From positions 126,329 to 190,328 of the forward strand of contig JABTUV010000008.1 of NCBI GenBank assembly GCA_015075175.1: a stretch of DNA of 64,000 nucleotides. The letters are read 5' to 3'. The notes below the pieces were generated by a model that searched no databases, had not been told where the DNA came from, and was given only the letters and a program-made list of their open reading frames with translations. The stretch is from a bacterium. Its GTDB lineage: Bacteria > Hinthialibacterota > Hinthialibacteria > H5-UNCL2. Shown in pieces: positions 27,121 to 35,526 of the stretch; positions within the stretch are counted from its first letter, which is position 1; every line of letters starts with the position of its first letter. The translations under genes were made by a program, and so were the position numbers.

Positions 27121-29262
27121 ATGACGCTTCGTTCACTCTTCTCGGGGGTCTCGGGCCTGCGGGGCCTGCAGACCGCCATCGACGTGATCGGCAACAACAT
27201 CGCCAACGTCAACACCACCGGCTTCAAGGCGGGTCGGGTGACGTTCGCGGACCTGTTTTCGCAGACGGTTTCGGGCGCCGCGGGGGCGGCGGCGGGCCGC
27301 GGCGGCATCAACCCCAAGCAGATCGGCCTGGGGACGCGCGTCGCCTCGGTCGATAACATCTTCACCCAAGGCTCGCTGCAGACGACCGGCCGGCTCCTGG
27401 ACCTGGCCATCCAGGGCAACGGCTTCTTCGCCCTGACCGACGGCAAGGGCGGACAGTTCTACACCCGCGCCGGCAATTTCAGCCTGGATGAGCAGGGCTT
27501 CATCACCAACCCCGCCAATGGGTATCGCCTGATGGGACTGTTGGCGGACGAGTCGGGCACGATCAACACGGCGACCACGCCGTCGTCGATCAAGATCGAT
27601 TTCGGCCAGCAGGTTCCGGCGGCGGTGACCACGCTGGCGACCTTCGGCGGCAATCTCTCGACCAACACGGTTCCGCGCACGGCCACGGGGCTTTCGACCC
27701 TGACCGGGCTGTTCGACAGCCAGGGCCGCGCTCTCAACCTGCGCGCCGGAGAGGTGATTGAGTTCGAGGCCGGCATCTGGCAGGACATCTCGCTCACCGT
27801 CTCCGGTCCCACCGTCAACCTGGCCGGGCTGGACATCCTGACCATCACCGAGAGCAGCAACCTCTTGGACCTGCAGGCGGCTCTGGAGGACGCGCTCCGC
27901 GCCGCCACCGGCTCCACCACGCTGCAGGTGAACATGTCCAACGGCGCCTTCACCATCATCACCGGCAGCGGCGAGCAGATCGCCGACCTGCGGGTGAACG
28001 TGGCCGGGCCCCGCAACAACCGCGTGCTGGCGGACATCTTCACCGACGCCGACCTGACCCAGCGCGACATCGACATCGGGGCCAATTCCTCCGCCACCAC
28101 GCGCGCCTTCCGGCAGGCCGACGTGACCACCAGCATCGACGCCTACGACAGACAGGGCAATCCGCGCACGGTGACCACGGCGTTCGCGCGCGACACCTCG
28201 CGCACGCCCGCCGCGGCCGGCACGCTGCTGACCGCGTTGACCACGTCCTTCGGCGATGCGGTGGGACTTCTCGACGGTGACATCATCACCTTCCTGGGCG
28301 GGACCGTCGGCGCGACCGATGTGACCAGCACGGCCACGTTCAACTTCCGGCTCACGGTCTCGGCGGGGACCACGCTGGAAGAGCTGCGCCTGGCCATTGA
28401 GAACGCGCTCAAGGTCTCCGACTCGGCCATCACCGTGACCGTCAACAATGACGGCAGCCTGGCCATTAACACCGGCACGGACGCCATCGCCGACTTGCGC
28501 GTGGGTACGGTGGGCGGCAATGCCCAGCTCGCGTCCATCTTCGACAACACGGCTGAAGGCGCGGGCGGCGGCATCGACGTGGCGGCCAACTCCACCGCCA
28601 GCAGCTACGGCATCGGCGGCGGCAACCCCTTGCGCAACGTCTGGAACTGGCAGGCCATCGTGCCCCATACCGCCATCGACCTGCCCAGCAACGACGCCGG
28701 GCGGTTGATCTTCGACTCCAACGGCCTCTTCCAGATGTACGGCGACGGGACGACCGGCAACCCGATTCTGGTCTTCGATCCGGACGATCTGGATCGGGAG
28801 AATGGTGGCGTGGACGCCTTGGCCATCGAGCTGGACTTCTCGCGGCTGACCCAGAACGCCGCCGCCAACACGGCGGCGCTGGAGTCGCAGAACGGCAGCG
28901 CGGTGGGTGAGCTGGACACCATCACCATCGACCCCGACGGCGTGATCCGCGGCATCTTCTCCAACGGCGTGACCCGCGACATCGCGCAGGTGCTTTTGGC
29001 GTCGGTCGCCAATGAGGGCGGCCTTTTGAAGGTGGGCGACACCCTCTTCATCGAGTCCGCCTACTCCGGTCTACAGGTGCTGGGCATGGCCAACACCCGC
29101 GGCCGCGGCGCCATTGCCAACGGCACGTTGGAGTTGTCCAACGTCGATCTGGCGCAGGAGTTCACCAACCTGATCATCAACCAGCGGGCCTTCCAGGCCA
29201 ACTCGCGCATCATCACCACGGGCGACCAGATCCTGAACGAGATTGTCAATCTCATCAGGTAA
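27121..29262 (+). CDS. flgE: Flagellar hook protein FlgE, long form with internal duplication
   Basis: 713 residues compared with about 400 in enterobacteria. N-terminal rod/hook motif: SGLRGLQTAIDVIGNNIANV-NTTGFKAGR. The FlgE core follows (LLDLAIQGNGFFALTD, YTRAGNFSLDEQGFI). The C-terminal helix is NVDLAQEFTNLIINQRAFQA-NSR..TTGDQILNEIVNLIR. The central region contains two related segments of about 115-120 residues (about 208-330 and 384-496). Each has a L.DLQ/EELR-ALEDAL helix, the IADLRV motif, LA(D/S)IF and a DI(G/V)A(N)NS(S/T)A ending. These would enlarge the surface domain of the hook. The start ATG 27121 follows AGTGAGG. Confidence 0.96.
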   Translation: MTLRSLFSGVSGLRGLQTAIDVIGNNIANVNTTGFKAGRVTFADLFSQTVSGAAGAAAGRGGINPKQIGLGTRVASVDNIFTQGSLQTTGRLLDLAIQGNGFFALTDGKGGQFYTRAGNFSLDEQGFITNPANGYRLMGLLADESGTINTATTPSSIKIDFGQQVPAAVTTLATFGGNLSTNTVPRTATGLSTLTGLFDSQGRALNLRAGEVIEFEAGIWQDISLTVSGPTVNLAGLDILTITESSNLLDLQAALEDALRAATGSTTLQVNMSNGAFTIITGSGEQIADLRVNVAGPRNNRVLADIFTDADLTQRDIDIGANSSATTRAFRQADVTTSIDAYDRQGNPRTVTTAFARDTSRTPAAAGTLLTALTTSFGDAVGLLDGDIITFLGGTVGATDVTSTATFNFRLTVSAGTTLEELRLAIENALKVSDSAITVTVNNDGSLAINTGTDAIADLRVGTVGGNAQLASIFDNTAEGAGGGIDVAANSTASSYGIGGGNPLRNVWNWQAIVPHTAIDLPSNDAGRLIFDSNGLFQMYGDGTTGNPILVFDPDDLDRENGGVDALAIELDFSRLTQNAAANTAALESQNGSAVGELDTITIDPDGVIRGIFSNGVTRDIAQVLLASVANEGGLLKVGDTLFIESAYSGLQVLGMANTRGRGAIANGTLELSNVDLAQEFTNLIINQRAFQANSRIITTGDQILNEIVNLIR

Positions 29263-29389
29263 GGTTTATAGTCGGGATGCATGGTTGACGACTGTGTTCA
29301 GGGTGCTCGATCTCCCAACGGGATCGAACGCTAACAAGGGGGACATGATTTCCCCTGACAAGGGGCCAGGGGATCGTTCCCCATGACAA

Positions 29390-29600
29390 ACGCGGACCGT
29401 CATTGACAGACGCGGACTGTCATTGACAGGCGCGGACTGTCATTGACAGGCGCGGACTGTCATTTCGACCGAAGGGAGAATCTTCGGTCGTAGCCCAGGC
29501 GGACCGTGCGGGCGGGGGAGATTTCTCCCTTCGGTCGAAATGACAGCTTTGATGTTGGGTTCGAAATGACAGCTTTGATGCTGGGTTCGAAATGACAGCT
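29390..29600 (+). repeat. Tandem CGCGGACTGTCATTGACAG units fused to a TGTCATTTCGACC element
   Basis: Three to four 21-base units (GGCGCGGACTGTCATTGACA) lead into a full inverted repeat: TGTCATTTCGACCGAAGGGA left arm and CTCCCTTCGGTCGAAATGACA right arm. Two more GGGTTCGAAATGACAGC(T) units follow. The stretch 29263-29709 between flgE and flbD holds only these repeats. Confidence 0.9.
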
Positions 29601-29709
29601 GCCCGTGGGCGGGGTTGAGTGAAGGGGAGGCGTTCGAGAGGGGCGGCGCAACTGGTCGTCGTGAACTCCTTGCCGCCCCCCTCGCTAGCACCATGGAGGC
29701 GACCGTGGT

Positions 29710-29952
29710 ATGATAGAATTGTCGCGGCTGGACGGAAGCAAGTTTTACATCAACGCGATCCACATCGAGACGGTGGAAGCCACGCCCGACACGGTCATAA
29801 CCTTGTTTTCGGGCAAGAAATTCGTGGTGCGGGAGAAACCCGCGCAGGTGGTGGGCGAGGTAGTCGCCTACCAGCGGGAGATCGCGGCCACGGCGCCGGT
29901 GCCTTTGCCGGGGGCGGGTGGGCACGCGGAGCCGCCCACGCCAGCGCGTTAG
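29710..29952 (+). CDS. flbD: Flagellar protein FlbD
   Basis: 80 residues. The FlbD family core is MIELSRLDGSKFYINAIHIE, then VEATPDTVITLFSGKKFVVR and EKPAQVVGEVVAYQR. FlbD (not the Caulobacter regulator of that name) is a small beta-rich protein usually encoded between flgE and motA, of uncertain role in motor assembly. The Pro/Gly-rich tail after residue 60 is unlike the family and lies next to a repeat array. Confidence 0.92.
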   Translation: MIELSRLDGSKFYINAIHIETVEATPDTVITLFSGKKFVVREKPAQVVGEVVAYQREIAATAPVPLPGAGGHAEPPTPAR

Positions 29953-29960
29953 CACGCGAC

Positions 29961-30223
29961 CGGAGTACGAACTTCAGTTTGCGGGCAGGCTGAAGCCTGA
30001 ACTCCGCGAGCGACCGGAGTACGAACTTCAGTTTGCGGGCAGGCTGAAGCCCGAACTCCGCGAGCGACCGGAGTACAAACTTCAGTTTGCGAGCAGGCTG
30101 AAGCCTGAACTCCGTGAGCGACCGGAGTACAAACTTCAGTTTGCGGGCAGGCTGAAGCCTGAACTCCGCGAGCGACCGGAGTACAAACTTCAGTTTGCGA
30201 GCAGGCTGAAGCCCGTACTCCGG
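29961..30223 (+). repeat. Five tandem 54-base copies of the GGAGTACAAACTTCAGTTTGC element
   Basis: Units start at 29961, 30015, 30069, 30123 and 30177, an exact 54-base period. Each has GGAGTAC(A/G)AACTTCAGTTTGC, a short loop, and GCAGGCTGAAGCC(T/C)GAACTCCG, so each unit can fold as a hairpin. The junction is CGAGCGAC. The period is a multiple of three, so long open frames run through it on both strands, but these are not genes. Confidence 0.96.
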
Positions 30224-30304
30224 ATTATGAGTACAAGTATCTGTCATCGCTCCTGAGCGGGAGTTCGGCGTGGTTGGGATGCCGGACGGCGGGGAGGGGT
30301 CAAG

Positions 30305-31069
30305 TTGGACATTGCAACCTTTATCGGCATCACCTTCGGCATTACCATGGTGTTTCTCGCCATCCTCATGGGCGGGAACATGGCGCTGTACATCGACCTG
30401 CCGTCGTTCATCCTGGTCGCGGGGGGGACGATCGCCGCCACGCTGATCAGTTTTCCGCTGGTGAAAGTGCGGGGCGTCTTCGGAGTCGTCAAGAACGCCT
30501 TCTCCTGGAAGAGCGCCTCGCCCTTGGAGACCATCCAGACGCTGGTGGAGTTCTCCGAGCGCGCCCGCCGCGAGGGCATCCTGGCCCTGGAGAACTCGCT
30601 GGAGGAGATCGACGACAAATTCCTGCGCTCCGGCATCCGCCTGGCCGTGGATGGCGTTGAACCCGACCTCATCAAGGACATCCTGGATACCGAGCTGGCC
30701 TTCATCGAGGATCGCCACAAAGAAGGGCAGCAGATTCTTCTCACCATGGGCAACTACGCCCCCGCCTTCGGCATGATCGGGACACTGATCGGCCTCGTGG
30801 GCATGTTGGCCAACCTCAATGACGTGAAAAGCATCGGACCGCAGATGGCGTTGGCCATTCTCACCACCCTTTACGGCGCGTTGGCCGCCAACCTGATCTT
30901 CAACCCGCTGGCCGACAAGTTGAAGAACCGCACGGCCGAGGAAGTCCTGGTCAAGGAAGTGACCATCGATGGGATCATGTCGATCCAGTCGGGGGACAAT
31001 CCGCGCATCGCCGAGCATCGCCTGATGGCGTTCTTGGCGCCGCGGGACCGGCCCAAGAGCGAGGCGTAA
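30305..31069 (+). CDS. motA: Flagellar stator protein MotA
   Basis: 254 residues from TTG 30305 (GGGGAGGGG upstream). Four TM helices: two N-terminal (ATFIGITFGITMVFLAILMG; FILVAGGTIAATLISFPL), then the large cytoplasmic loop (KNAFSWKSASPLETIQTLVE), and two more (APAFGMIGTLIGLVGMLANL, ALAILTTLYGALAANLIFNP). It contains the conserved Pro residues near the last two helices (APAFGMIG; NPLADKL). With MotB it forms the ion-driven stator. It is preceded by a five-unit repeat array. Confidence 0.97.
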   Translation: MDIATFIGITFGITMVFLAILMGGNMALYIDLPSFILVAGGTIAATLISFPLVKVRGVFGVVKNAFSWKSASPLETIQTLVEFSERARREGILALENSLEEIDDKFLRSGIRLAVDGVEPDLIKDILDTELAFIEDRHKEGQQILLTMGNYAPAFGMIGTLIGLVGMLANLNDVKSIGPQMALAILTTLYGALAANLIFNPLADKLKNRTAEEVLVKEVTIDGIMSIQSGDNPRIAEHRLMAFLAPRDRPKSEA

Positions 31070-31072
31070 GCC

Positions 31073-31879
31073 GTGGCGCGCAAACGCAAGGAGGACGCCG
31101 GTCGCGGTGTGCCGCCGTGGATCATCACCTTCTCCGACATGATGAGTCTCCTTCTCACCTTCTTCATCATGCTGGTCGCCCTCTCCAGTCTGGACAACCG
31201 CAAGGTGAAAGAGGCCATCTCCAGCCTGCACGGCGCCTTCGGCGTCATGCAGACCAGCCAGTACTCGCCCCGCGACAAGCCCATCCCCTCGCGTGCCGTG
31301 GCCATGGACGCCTCCAAGCGCAAGCCCGAGGGCAAATTGGTCAAGAGCCAGATGGAAGGGGTGGCCCGCGCCCTCATCCAGGAAGTGGATCAACTCAAGG
31401 CCCGCGAGGCGGTGGACGTGGAGGTGCTGGAGGACGGCCTGCACCTGCGCCTGAAGAACGACGTGCTCTTTGCACCCGGGTCCGCCGACCTGGTTCCCGA
31501 AGGGTTGCGCCTCCTGGACTCCTTGGCCAAGCAGCTGGAGCCTTACTCCAACGTGATCGAAATCCAGGGCCACTCCGACAGTACCCGCACCACTTCCGGT
31601 CGCTTTCCCACCAACTGGCATCTCTCGTTCGCGCGCGCCTATGCGGTGATGCAGCATTACGTGGTCGAGCGGGGCATGGAGCGCAGCCGCTTCAAGTTGG
31701 CGGCCCTGGCCGACACGCAACCCCTGGCCGACAACGATACCGAGGCCGGCCGCGCCCGGAATCGCCGCGTCGAACTGGTCCTGCGCGCCGCCGAAGAGGA
31801 CCTGGCCATGTTCGACAACCCCATGTTCAAACCGCTTCTGCCCATGAAAGACATCCAGATCGAACCGTATCCGTATTGA
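31073..31879 (+). CDS. motB: Flagellar stator protein MotB
   Basis: 268 residues from GTG 31073, three bases after motA. The single TM helix carries the ion-binding Asp22 (PPWIITFSDMMSLLLTFFIM). A plug/linker follows, then the OmpA-type peptidoglycan-binding domain (VIEIQGHSDSTRT; LSFARAYAVMQHYV; RARNRRVELVLR). The wording TFSDMMSLLLTFF is common to many MotB/PomB proteins and does not by itself decide H+ versus Na+. Confidence 0.96.
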   Translation: MARKRKEDAGRGVPPWIITFSDMMSLLLTFFIMLVALSSLDNRKVKEAISSLHGAFGVMQTSQYSPRDKPIPSRAVAMDASKRKPEGKLVKSQMEGVARALIQEVDQLKAREAVDVEVLEDGLHLRLKNDVLFAPGSADLVPEGLRLLDSLAKQLEPYSNVIEIQGHSDSTRTTSGRFPTNWHLSFARAYAVMQHYVVERGMERSRFKLAALADTQPLADNDTEAGRARNRRVELVLRAAEEDLAMFDNPMFKPLLPMKDIQIEPYPY

Positions 31880-31945
31880 CCTTTCTTCCCCAGAAATGTC
31901 ATTATTGCAAAATCCGTCATAGCCCAACATAACCTTAAATCCTTC

Positions 31946-31974
31946 TTGACTTGGATCTGGCCGTCCATAATAAT
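31946..31974 (+). promoter_or_regulatory. Possible sigma-70-type promoter before fliL
   Basis: TTGACT (31946-31951) and AATAAT (31969-31974) are 17 bases apart inside a 140-base AT-rich gap between motB and fliL, unlike the tight spacing of other motility genes here. It could start a separate fliL-fliM-fliN transcript. A sigma-54-like TGGCAATTT nearby (31975) has wrong spacing. Confidence 0.4.
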
Positions 31975-32022
31975 GTGGCAATTTCATTAAGCTTGAGGCA
32001 TATCTCTTAAAGGAGAGTCGCA

Positions 32023-32559
32023 ATGGCGGAAGCTGAGGAACCCAAGTCGCCTCCGGCTGCCAAGAAGTCCATGTTCCCACTGCTCATGCTGGTGGGGGTC
32101 GTGGTGTTTGTGGGCTTGGCGGTAGGCGTGTTCCTGCTGTTGCGCGACGGCGGCGGGGACGAGCCTGTCCTGGCCGATCCCAAGAGCGGCGCCGGTCCGG
32201 TCGAAACCGCCTTCCGCTTTCCCGGCGACGATGCGCCCCTCAAGGTGCAAACCAACTTGATGGGCGGCCACACCTTCATTCAGGCCGACCTCTGGTTGGA
32301 ACTCAACGTGGAGCGCAACCCTTCCGACAAGAAGGAACGCGACCGCAAGAAGAAACTCGAAGACGAGCTGAAGAGCAAGATTCCCAAAATCCAGGAGGCG
32401 GTCACCGAAGTCTTCAACACCACCTCGGCGGAGACGCTGGAGTCGGTGCAGGCGCGCGACGGCCTGAAGGACAAGATCAAGTCGCGCATCAACCGCTTCC
32501 TGGTCAACGGACAGATCCAGGACATCATCATGACCCAGATTACCCAGCCGGTGGACTAG
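32023..32559 (+). CDS. fliL: Flagellar basal body-associated protein FliL
   Basis: 178 residues. The start ATG 32023 has AAAGGAGAG ahead. A single N-terminal TM (residues about 16-38, FPLLMLVGVVVFVGLAVGVFL) is followed by a periplasmic domain typical of FliL (LKVQTNLMGGHTFIQADLWL, VTEVFNTTSAETLESVQARD). It ends with LKDKIKSRINRFLVNGQIQD-IIMTQ, close to the family consensus INK.L..G.V..VYFT. FliL surrounds the stator and supports high-load rotation. Confidence 0.92.
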   Translation: MAEAEEPKSPPAAKKSMFPLLMLVGVVVFVGLAVGVFLLLRDGGGDEPVLADPKSGAGPVETAFRFPGDDAPLKVQTNLMGGHTFIQADLWLELNVERNPSDKKERDRKKKLEDELKSKIPKIQEAVTEVFNTTSAETLESVQARDGLKDKIKSRINRFLVNGQIQDIIMTQITQPVD

Positions 32560-32577
32560 TGGGGGCGGCAGAGGCGC

Positions 32578-33564
32578 ATGGGCGACATACTCTCGCAGGC
32601 CGAGATCGATTCGCTTCTGTCCGCGCTTTCGCGGGGCGAGATCACCGCGGAGCCGGAAAAGGAGGAAGAGCGCAAGGTCAAGACCTACGACTTCCTGCAT
32701 CCCGACCGCTTCTCGAAAGACCAGACGCGCGCCCTGCAGATGCTGCACGAGCATTTCGCGCGCCTCTTTTCCACCTCGCTGTCGGCCTTTTTGCGCTCGC
32801 TCGTGGACGTGGCGCTGGTTTCGGTGGATCAGCTCTCCTACGACGAGTTCATCCGCTCCGTGCCCAATCCCACCTGCATCAACATCATCAACGCCCGGCC
32901 CCTCTCCGGCCAGGCCATCATCGAGATTTCGCCCGCGCTCAGCTTCGCCATCGTGGACCGGCTGATGGGCGGACGGGGTCAGGAGTTCTCCAAGAACCGC
33001 GAGCTGACCGAGATCGAACAGGTGCTGATCGAGCGCATCCTCTCGCGCGCCTTCGACTGCATGCAGGAGGCCTGGGCGGGCGTTTACAAGCTCTCCTTTT
33101 CCCTGGAGACGACCGACACCAACCCGCAGCTCTTCATGCAGTTGTTCCTGCCCTCGGAGATGGTGATCCTGACCACGCTGGAGATCTCGCTGGGCGACAG
33201 CGTGGGGACCATGAGCATCTGCTTCCCCTACGTGGTGCTGGAGCCGATTGCGCAACTCTTGTCCGCGCGGTCTTGGTTCACCAGCGGGCGCAAGCCGGTG
33301 GACAGCCCGGACCGGCAGGTCCTGCAGGATCGGTTGAAGCGGGTGGAGATGCCGGTGGTGGCGTACCTGGGCGAGGCCTCGGTGAAGGTCAGCGAGCTGC
33401 TCCGGCTTTCCGTAGGCGACGTGATCATCACCCGCACCGGCCGCGACCGACCGGCATGGGTGTTGGTGGGCGATGAAGTCAAGTACCAGGGCGTGCCGGG
33501 AACGGTACGGGGCAAGCGGGCCGTCCGCATCACGCGGATCATCAAACCGGGGGATATCGTCTGA
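32578..33564 (+). CDS. fliM: Flagellar motor switch protein FliM
   Basis: 328 residues, intact. The N-terminal CheY-binding peptide [13 protein letters not shown] (residues 5-17) is well conserved, which implies response to phospho-CheY. The middle domain has the GGxG loop ([12 protein letters not shown]). It has [21 protein letters not shown], and the SpoA C-terminal domain is [20 protein letters not shown]. Its stop overlaps the fliN start by one base. Confidence 0.97.
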   Translation: MGDILSQAEIDSLLSALSRGEITAEPEKEEERKVKTYDFLHPDRFSKDQTRALQMLHEHFARLFSTSLSAFLRSLVDVALVSVDQLSYDEFIRSVPNPTCINIINARPLSGQAIIEISPALSFAIVDRLMGGRGQEFSKNRELTEIEQVLIERILSRAFDCMQEAWAGVYKLSFSLETTDTNPQLFMQLFLPSEMVILTTLEISLGDSVGTMSICFPYVVLEPIAQLLSARSWFTSGRKPVDSPDRQVLQDRLKRVEMPVVAYLGEASVKVSELLRLSVGDVIITRTGRDRPAWVLVGDEVKYQGVPGTVRGKRAVRITRIIKPGDIV

Positions 33565-34577
33565 TGACGCCGGAATCACTTTCGCAGGAAGAGATCAATG
33601 CGCTACTGAAGGGCGGCCTGGGCGGGGAGGCCGAAGTCAAGCTGGAGGCGGAGGAGCGCCGGGCGCTGTTGGAGTTCGCGCGCCGGCAGGGCGAGGCTTT
33701 CTCGCGCGCCCTCACCGAGCAGTTGGGCGTCGAGACCACCATCGAGCTGGGCGAGATCGTGGCCTGCGACGCGGAGACCGCCGGTTCGCACGTCCCCAAG
33801 CGGCTGGTTGCGGCGGTCGCCGAATACACCCAGGGACTTTCGGGCCGGCTCACCAGCTACTTCGCCGAGGACGAGGCGGGCGTCCTGTGCGGCCGTCTGA
33901 CCGGCGCCGAGGAGTTGGGCCCCGCCCAGCAGACGGCGCTGGCGGGCCTCATGAACCAGACACTGGAGCGCGCCAACGAGGCCCTCTCGCAGGCGACTTC
34001 CATGGCCATCGCCGCCGGCCCGCCCTCCGTCTCGCTGGTCAAGTCGGGCACGCCCGAGTTCAAGATGTCCCTGCCCTCGACTTCCGAGCGGCTGGCCCTC
34101 ATCGGCTACGCCTACTTCGCCGACGAGAAGCTGCAGGGGACGTTCTACCAGGCAGTACCGGGAACGATGATCGAGCTGCTCGTCGCGGCGCGGCCCGCGG
34201 CTGCAGCCGCGGCCAAGCCCATGGAAGCGCCCAAGACTCCCACCGCCCCGCCCCGCGAGGGGCCCCGCGCCCGCCCCGTCGTCTTCGATGAACTGACCGC
34301 CACGCCGCCCGTCGATACGACCAATCTCGAGCTGATCCTGGATATCGGTCTCTCCATCCGCGTCGAACTGGGGCGCACCTCCATGAAGGTGCGCGACATC
34401 CTCGAACTGGGACCGGGGTCGGTCGTCGAGCTGGACAAGCTGGCGGGCGAGCCGGTCGAGCTCCTGGTCAACGACAAGCTTTTCGCCAAGGGCGAGGTGG
34501 TCGTGATCGACGAGAACTTCGGCGTGCGTATTACCGACATTCTCAGCATCCGCGACCGCATCGAGTCGCTGAGGTAA
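33564..34577 (+). CDS. fliN: Flagellar switch protein, FliY-type FliN with N-terminal CheC-like domain
   Basis: 337 residues, far longer than E. coli FliN (about 137). The N-terminal 12 residues ([18 protein letters not shown]) mimic the FliM CheY-binding peptide. Residues about 40-215 resemble the CheC/FliY phosphatase fold ([32 protein letters not shown]). A Pro/Ala linker comes next. The C-terminal SpoA domain is typical FliN ([41 protein letters not shown]). In the helix that should hold E-x-x-N of CheC enzymes I read G-L-M-N, so the Glu is missing and phosphatase activity is doubtful. Confidence 0.88.
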   Translation: MTPESLSQEEINALLKGGLGGEAEVKLEAEERRALLEFARRQGEAFSRALTEQLGVETTIELGEIVACDAETAGSHVPKRLVAAVAEYTQGLSGRLTSYFAEDEAGVLCGRLTGAEELGPAQQTALAGLMNQTLERANEALSQATSMAIAAGPPSVSLVKSGTPEFKMSLPSTSERLALIGYAYFADEKLQGTFYQAVPGTMIELLVAARPAAAAAAKPMEAPKTPTAPPREGPRARPVVFDELTATPPVDTTNLELILDIGLSIRVELGRTSMKVRDILELGPGSVVELDKLAGEPVELLVNDKLFAKGEVVVIDENFGVRITDILSIRDRIESLR

Positions 34578-34580
34578 GCG

Positions 34581-35333
34581 ATGATGGACGCTCTGATCGT
34601 CCGGAGTACAAACTTCAGTTTCGTCAGGGACAAGCTAAAGCTTGTACTCCGAGAGCGTATCCGGAGTACAAACTTCAGTTTGGTCTTGGACAAGCTAAAG
34701 CTTGTACTCCGGGGGGTGATTCTCATCGTTGCGTGGTCGGTGGTCGCGCCGGTGGGAGCGTACGGCGTAAACGCGGCGAGCGAGGAGACGGTCGCGGCCA
34801 GCGACGCGGTCGCCTTGCGCAACGCCGAGGTCTTGCGCGGCATAAAGGAGGCGCAGACGCGGCAGGCGCAGGGGCTGGCCCGCCAGGCCACCGCCGGGCC
34901 GGTCGCCCCCGCCCGCAGCCCTTCGCTCTGGGGTCTCTTCTGGAACGTCTGCCTCTCGCTGGCCGTCGTCTTGGGGCTTTTGTACGGCATCTTGCGCCTC
35001 CTGCGGCGCAACCTGACGCTGGCCGGCCGGCACGCGCCCGACCGCGTGCGCGTGGTCTCGCGCACCGCCCTGTCCAACCGCAGCTCGCTCTACATCGTCG
35101 AGGTGGCGGCGCGCACGCTCTTGGTAGGCGAATCGCAGAACGGCGGCGTGCGGCTCGTGTGCGATCTGGGGCTGTCGCGCGAGGAGATGGAAGCGACCGC
35201 GGGACGCGAGGCCATGGACGAGGTCTTCGCCGACCGCGCGCTGTCGGAGTCGCCGCTCTCCTTCTCGCGTGAACTGAAAGCCTGCCTGCGCTTTCTGCGC
35301 AGCGTGGGCAAACGCAGCGAGAGGGAAGAATAG
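34581..35333 (+). CDS. fliO: Flagellar biosynthesis protein FliO with repeat insertion in its leader
   Basis: The core (residues about 110-200) has a TM helix (NVCLSLAVVLGLLYGILRLL), followed by RVRVVSRTALSNRSSLYIVE and LLVGESQNGGVRLV, typical of FliO. An ATG at 34581 sits three bases after the fliN stop and gives MMDALIV. Two copies of the ACTTCAGTTT palindrome (34602-34712, exactly 37 codons) are then read in frame, with a signal-like VILIVAWSVVAPVGAYG next. Alternatively, translation begins at GTG 34716 immediately after the repeats. FliO helps assemble the FliP/FliQ/FliR gate. Removing the 111 bases would leave a perfect leader, so the insertion looks secondary. Confidence 0.85.
   Translation: MMDALIVRSTNFSFVRDKLKLVLRERIRSTNFSLVLDKLKLVLRGVILIVAWSVVAPVGAYGVNAASEETVAASDAVALRNAEVLRGIKEAQTRQAQGLARQATAGPVAPARSPSLWGLFWNVCLSLAVVLGLLYGILRLLRRNLTLAGRHAPDRVRVVSRTALSNRSSLYIVEVAARTLLVGESQNGGVRLVCDLGLSREEMEATAGREAMDEVFADRALSESPLSFSRELKACLRFLRSVGKRSEREE
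34602..34712 (+). repeat. Two GGAGTACAAACTTCAGTTT palindromes in the fliO leader
   Basis: Units at 34602 and 34662 (60-base period). Each has GGAGTACAAACTTCAGTTT and CAAGCTAAAGCTTGTACTCC arms. The whole insert is 111 bases, divisible by three. It belongs to the same family as 16833, 29961 and 60061. Confidence 0.93.
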
Positions 35334-35362
35334 AGCCGTTTTGGGGTAGAAGTGCAAGAATC

Positions 35363-35460
35363 CGGCCGTCCTCTCGATATGCGGCCCGAAGTACCATCAC
35401 GGCCCGATGGAAGGAATGCATCGGGCCGCTACTCGAGGACTCGGACTTGCTTCTTTCGCA
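35363..35460 (+). repeat. CTCGATA...CTACTCGAGGAC hairpin element (copy 2)
   Basis: Arms GTCCTCTCGATATGCGGCCCGA and TCGGGCCGCTACTCGAGGAC, then CTCGGACTTGCTTCTTTCGCA. It separates fliO and fliP and may act as a partial terminator. Confidence 0.9.
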
Positions 35461-35526
35461 CGCGTTCTTGAGTCAACGGCGTTGGAACAGGGCGGAGGGG
35501 TTTCCGCCGGGGGGGGTAGACAGGGG

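Noticed and set aside
29961-30223. CRISPR-like array
   Set aside because: The five 54-base units are identical throughout with no unique spacers, and no cas genes are near; it is a tandem hairpin repeat.
31975-31995. Sigma-54-like TGGCAATTTCATTAAGC before fliL
   Set aside because: Spacing between GG and GC is twelve bases.
29795-32080. Long antisense open frame (761 codons) over flbD-motA-motB
   Set aside because: It is a shadow frame caused by high GC content and by the 54-base repeats, which are open in several frames; the opposite strand encodes clear MotA and MotB.
35407-35526. N-terminal extension of FliP
   Set aside because: The extension reads through the hairpin repeat; the signal peptide starts at 35527.
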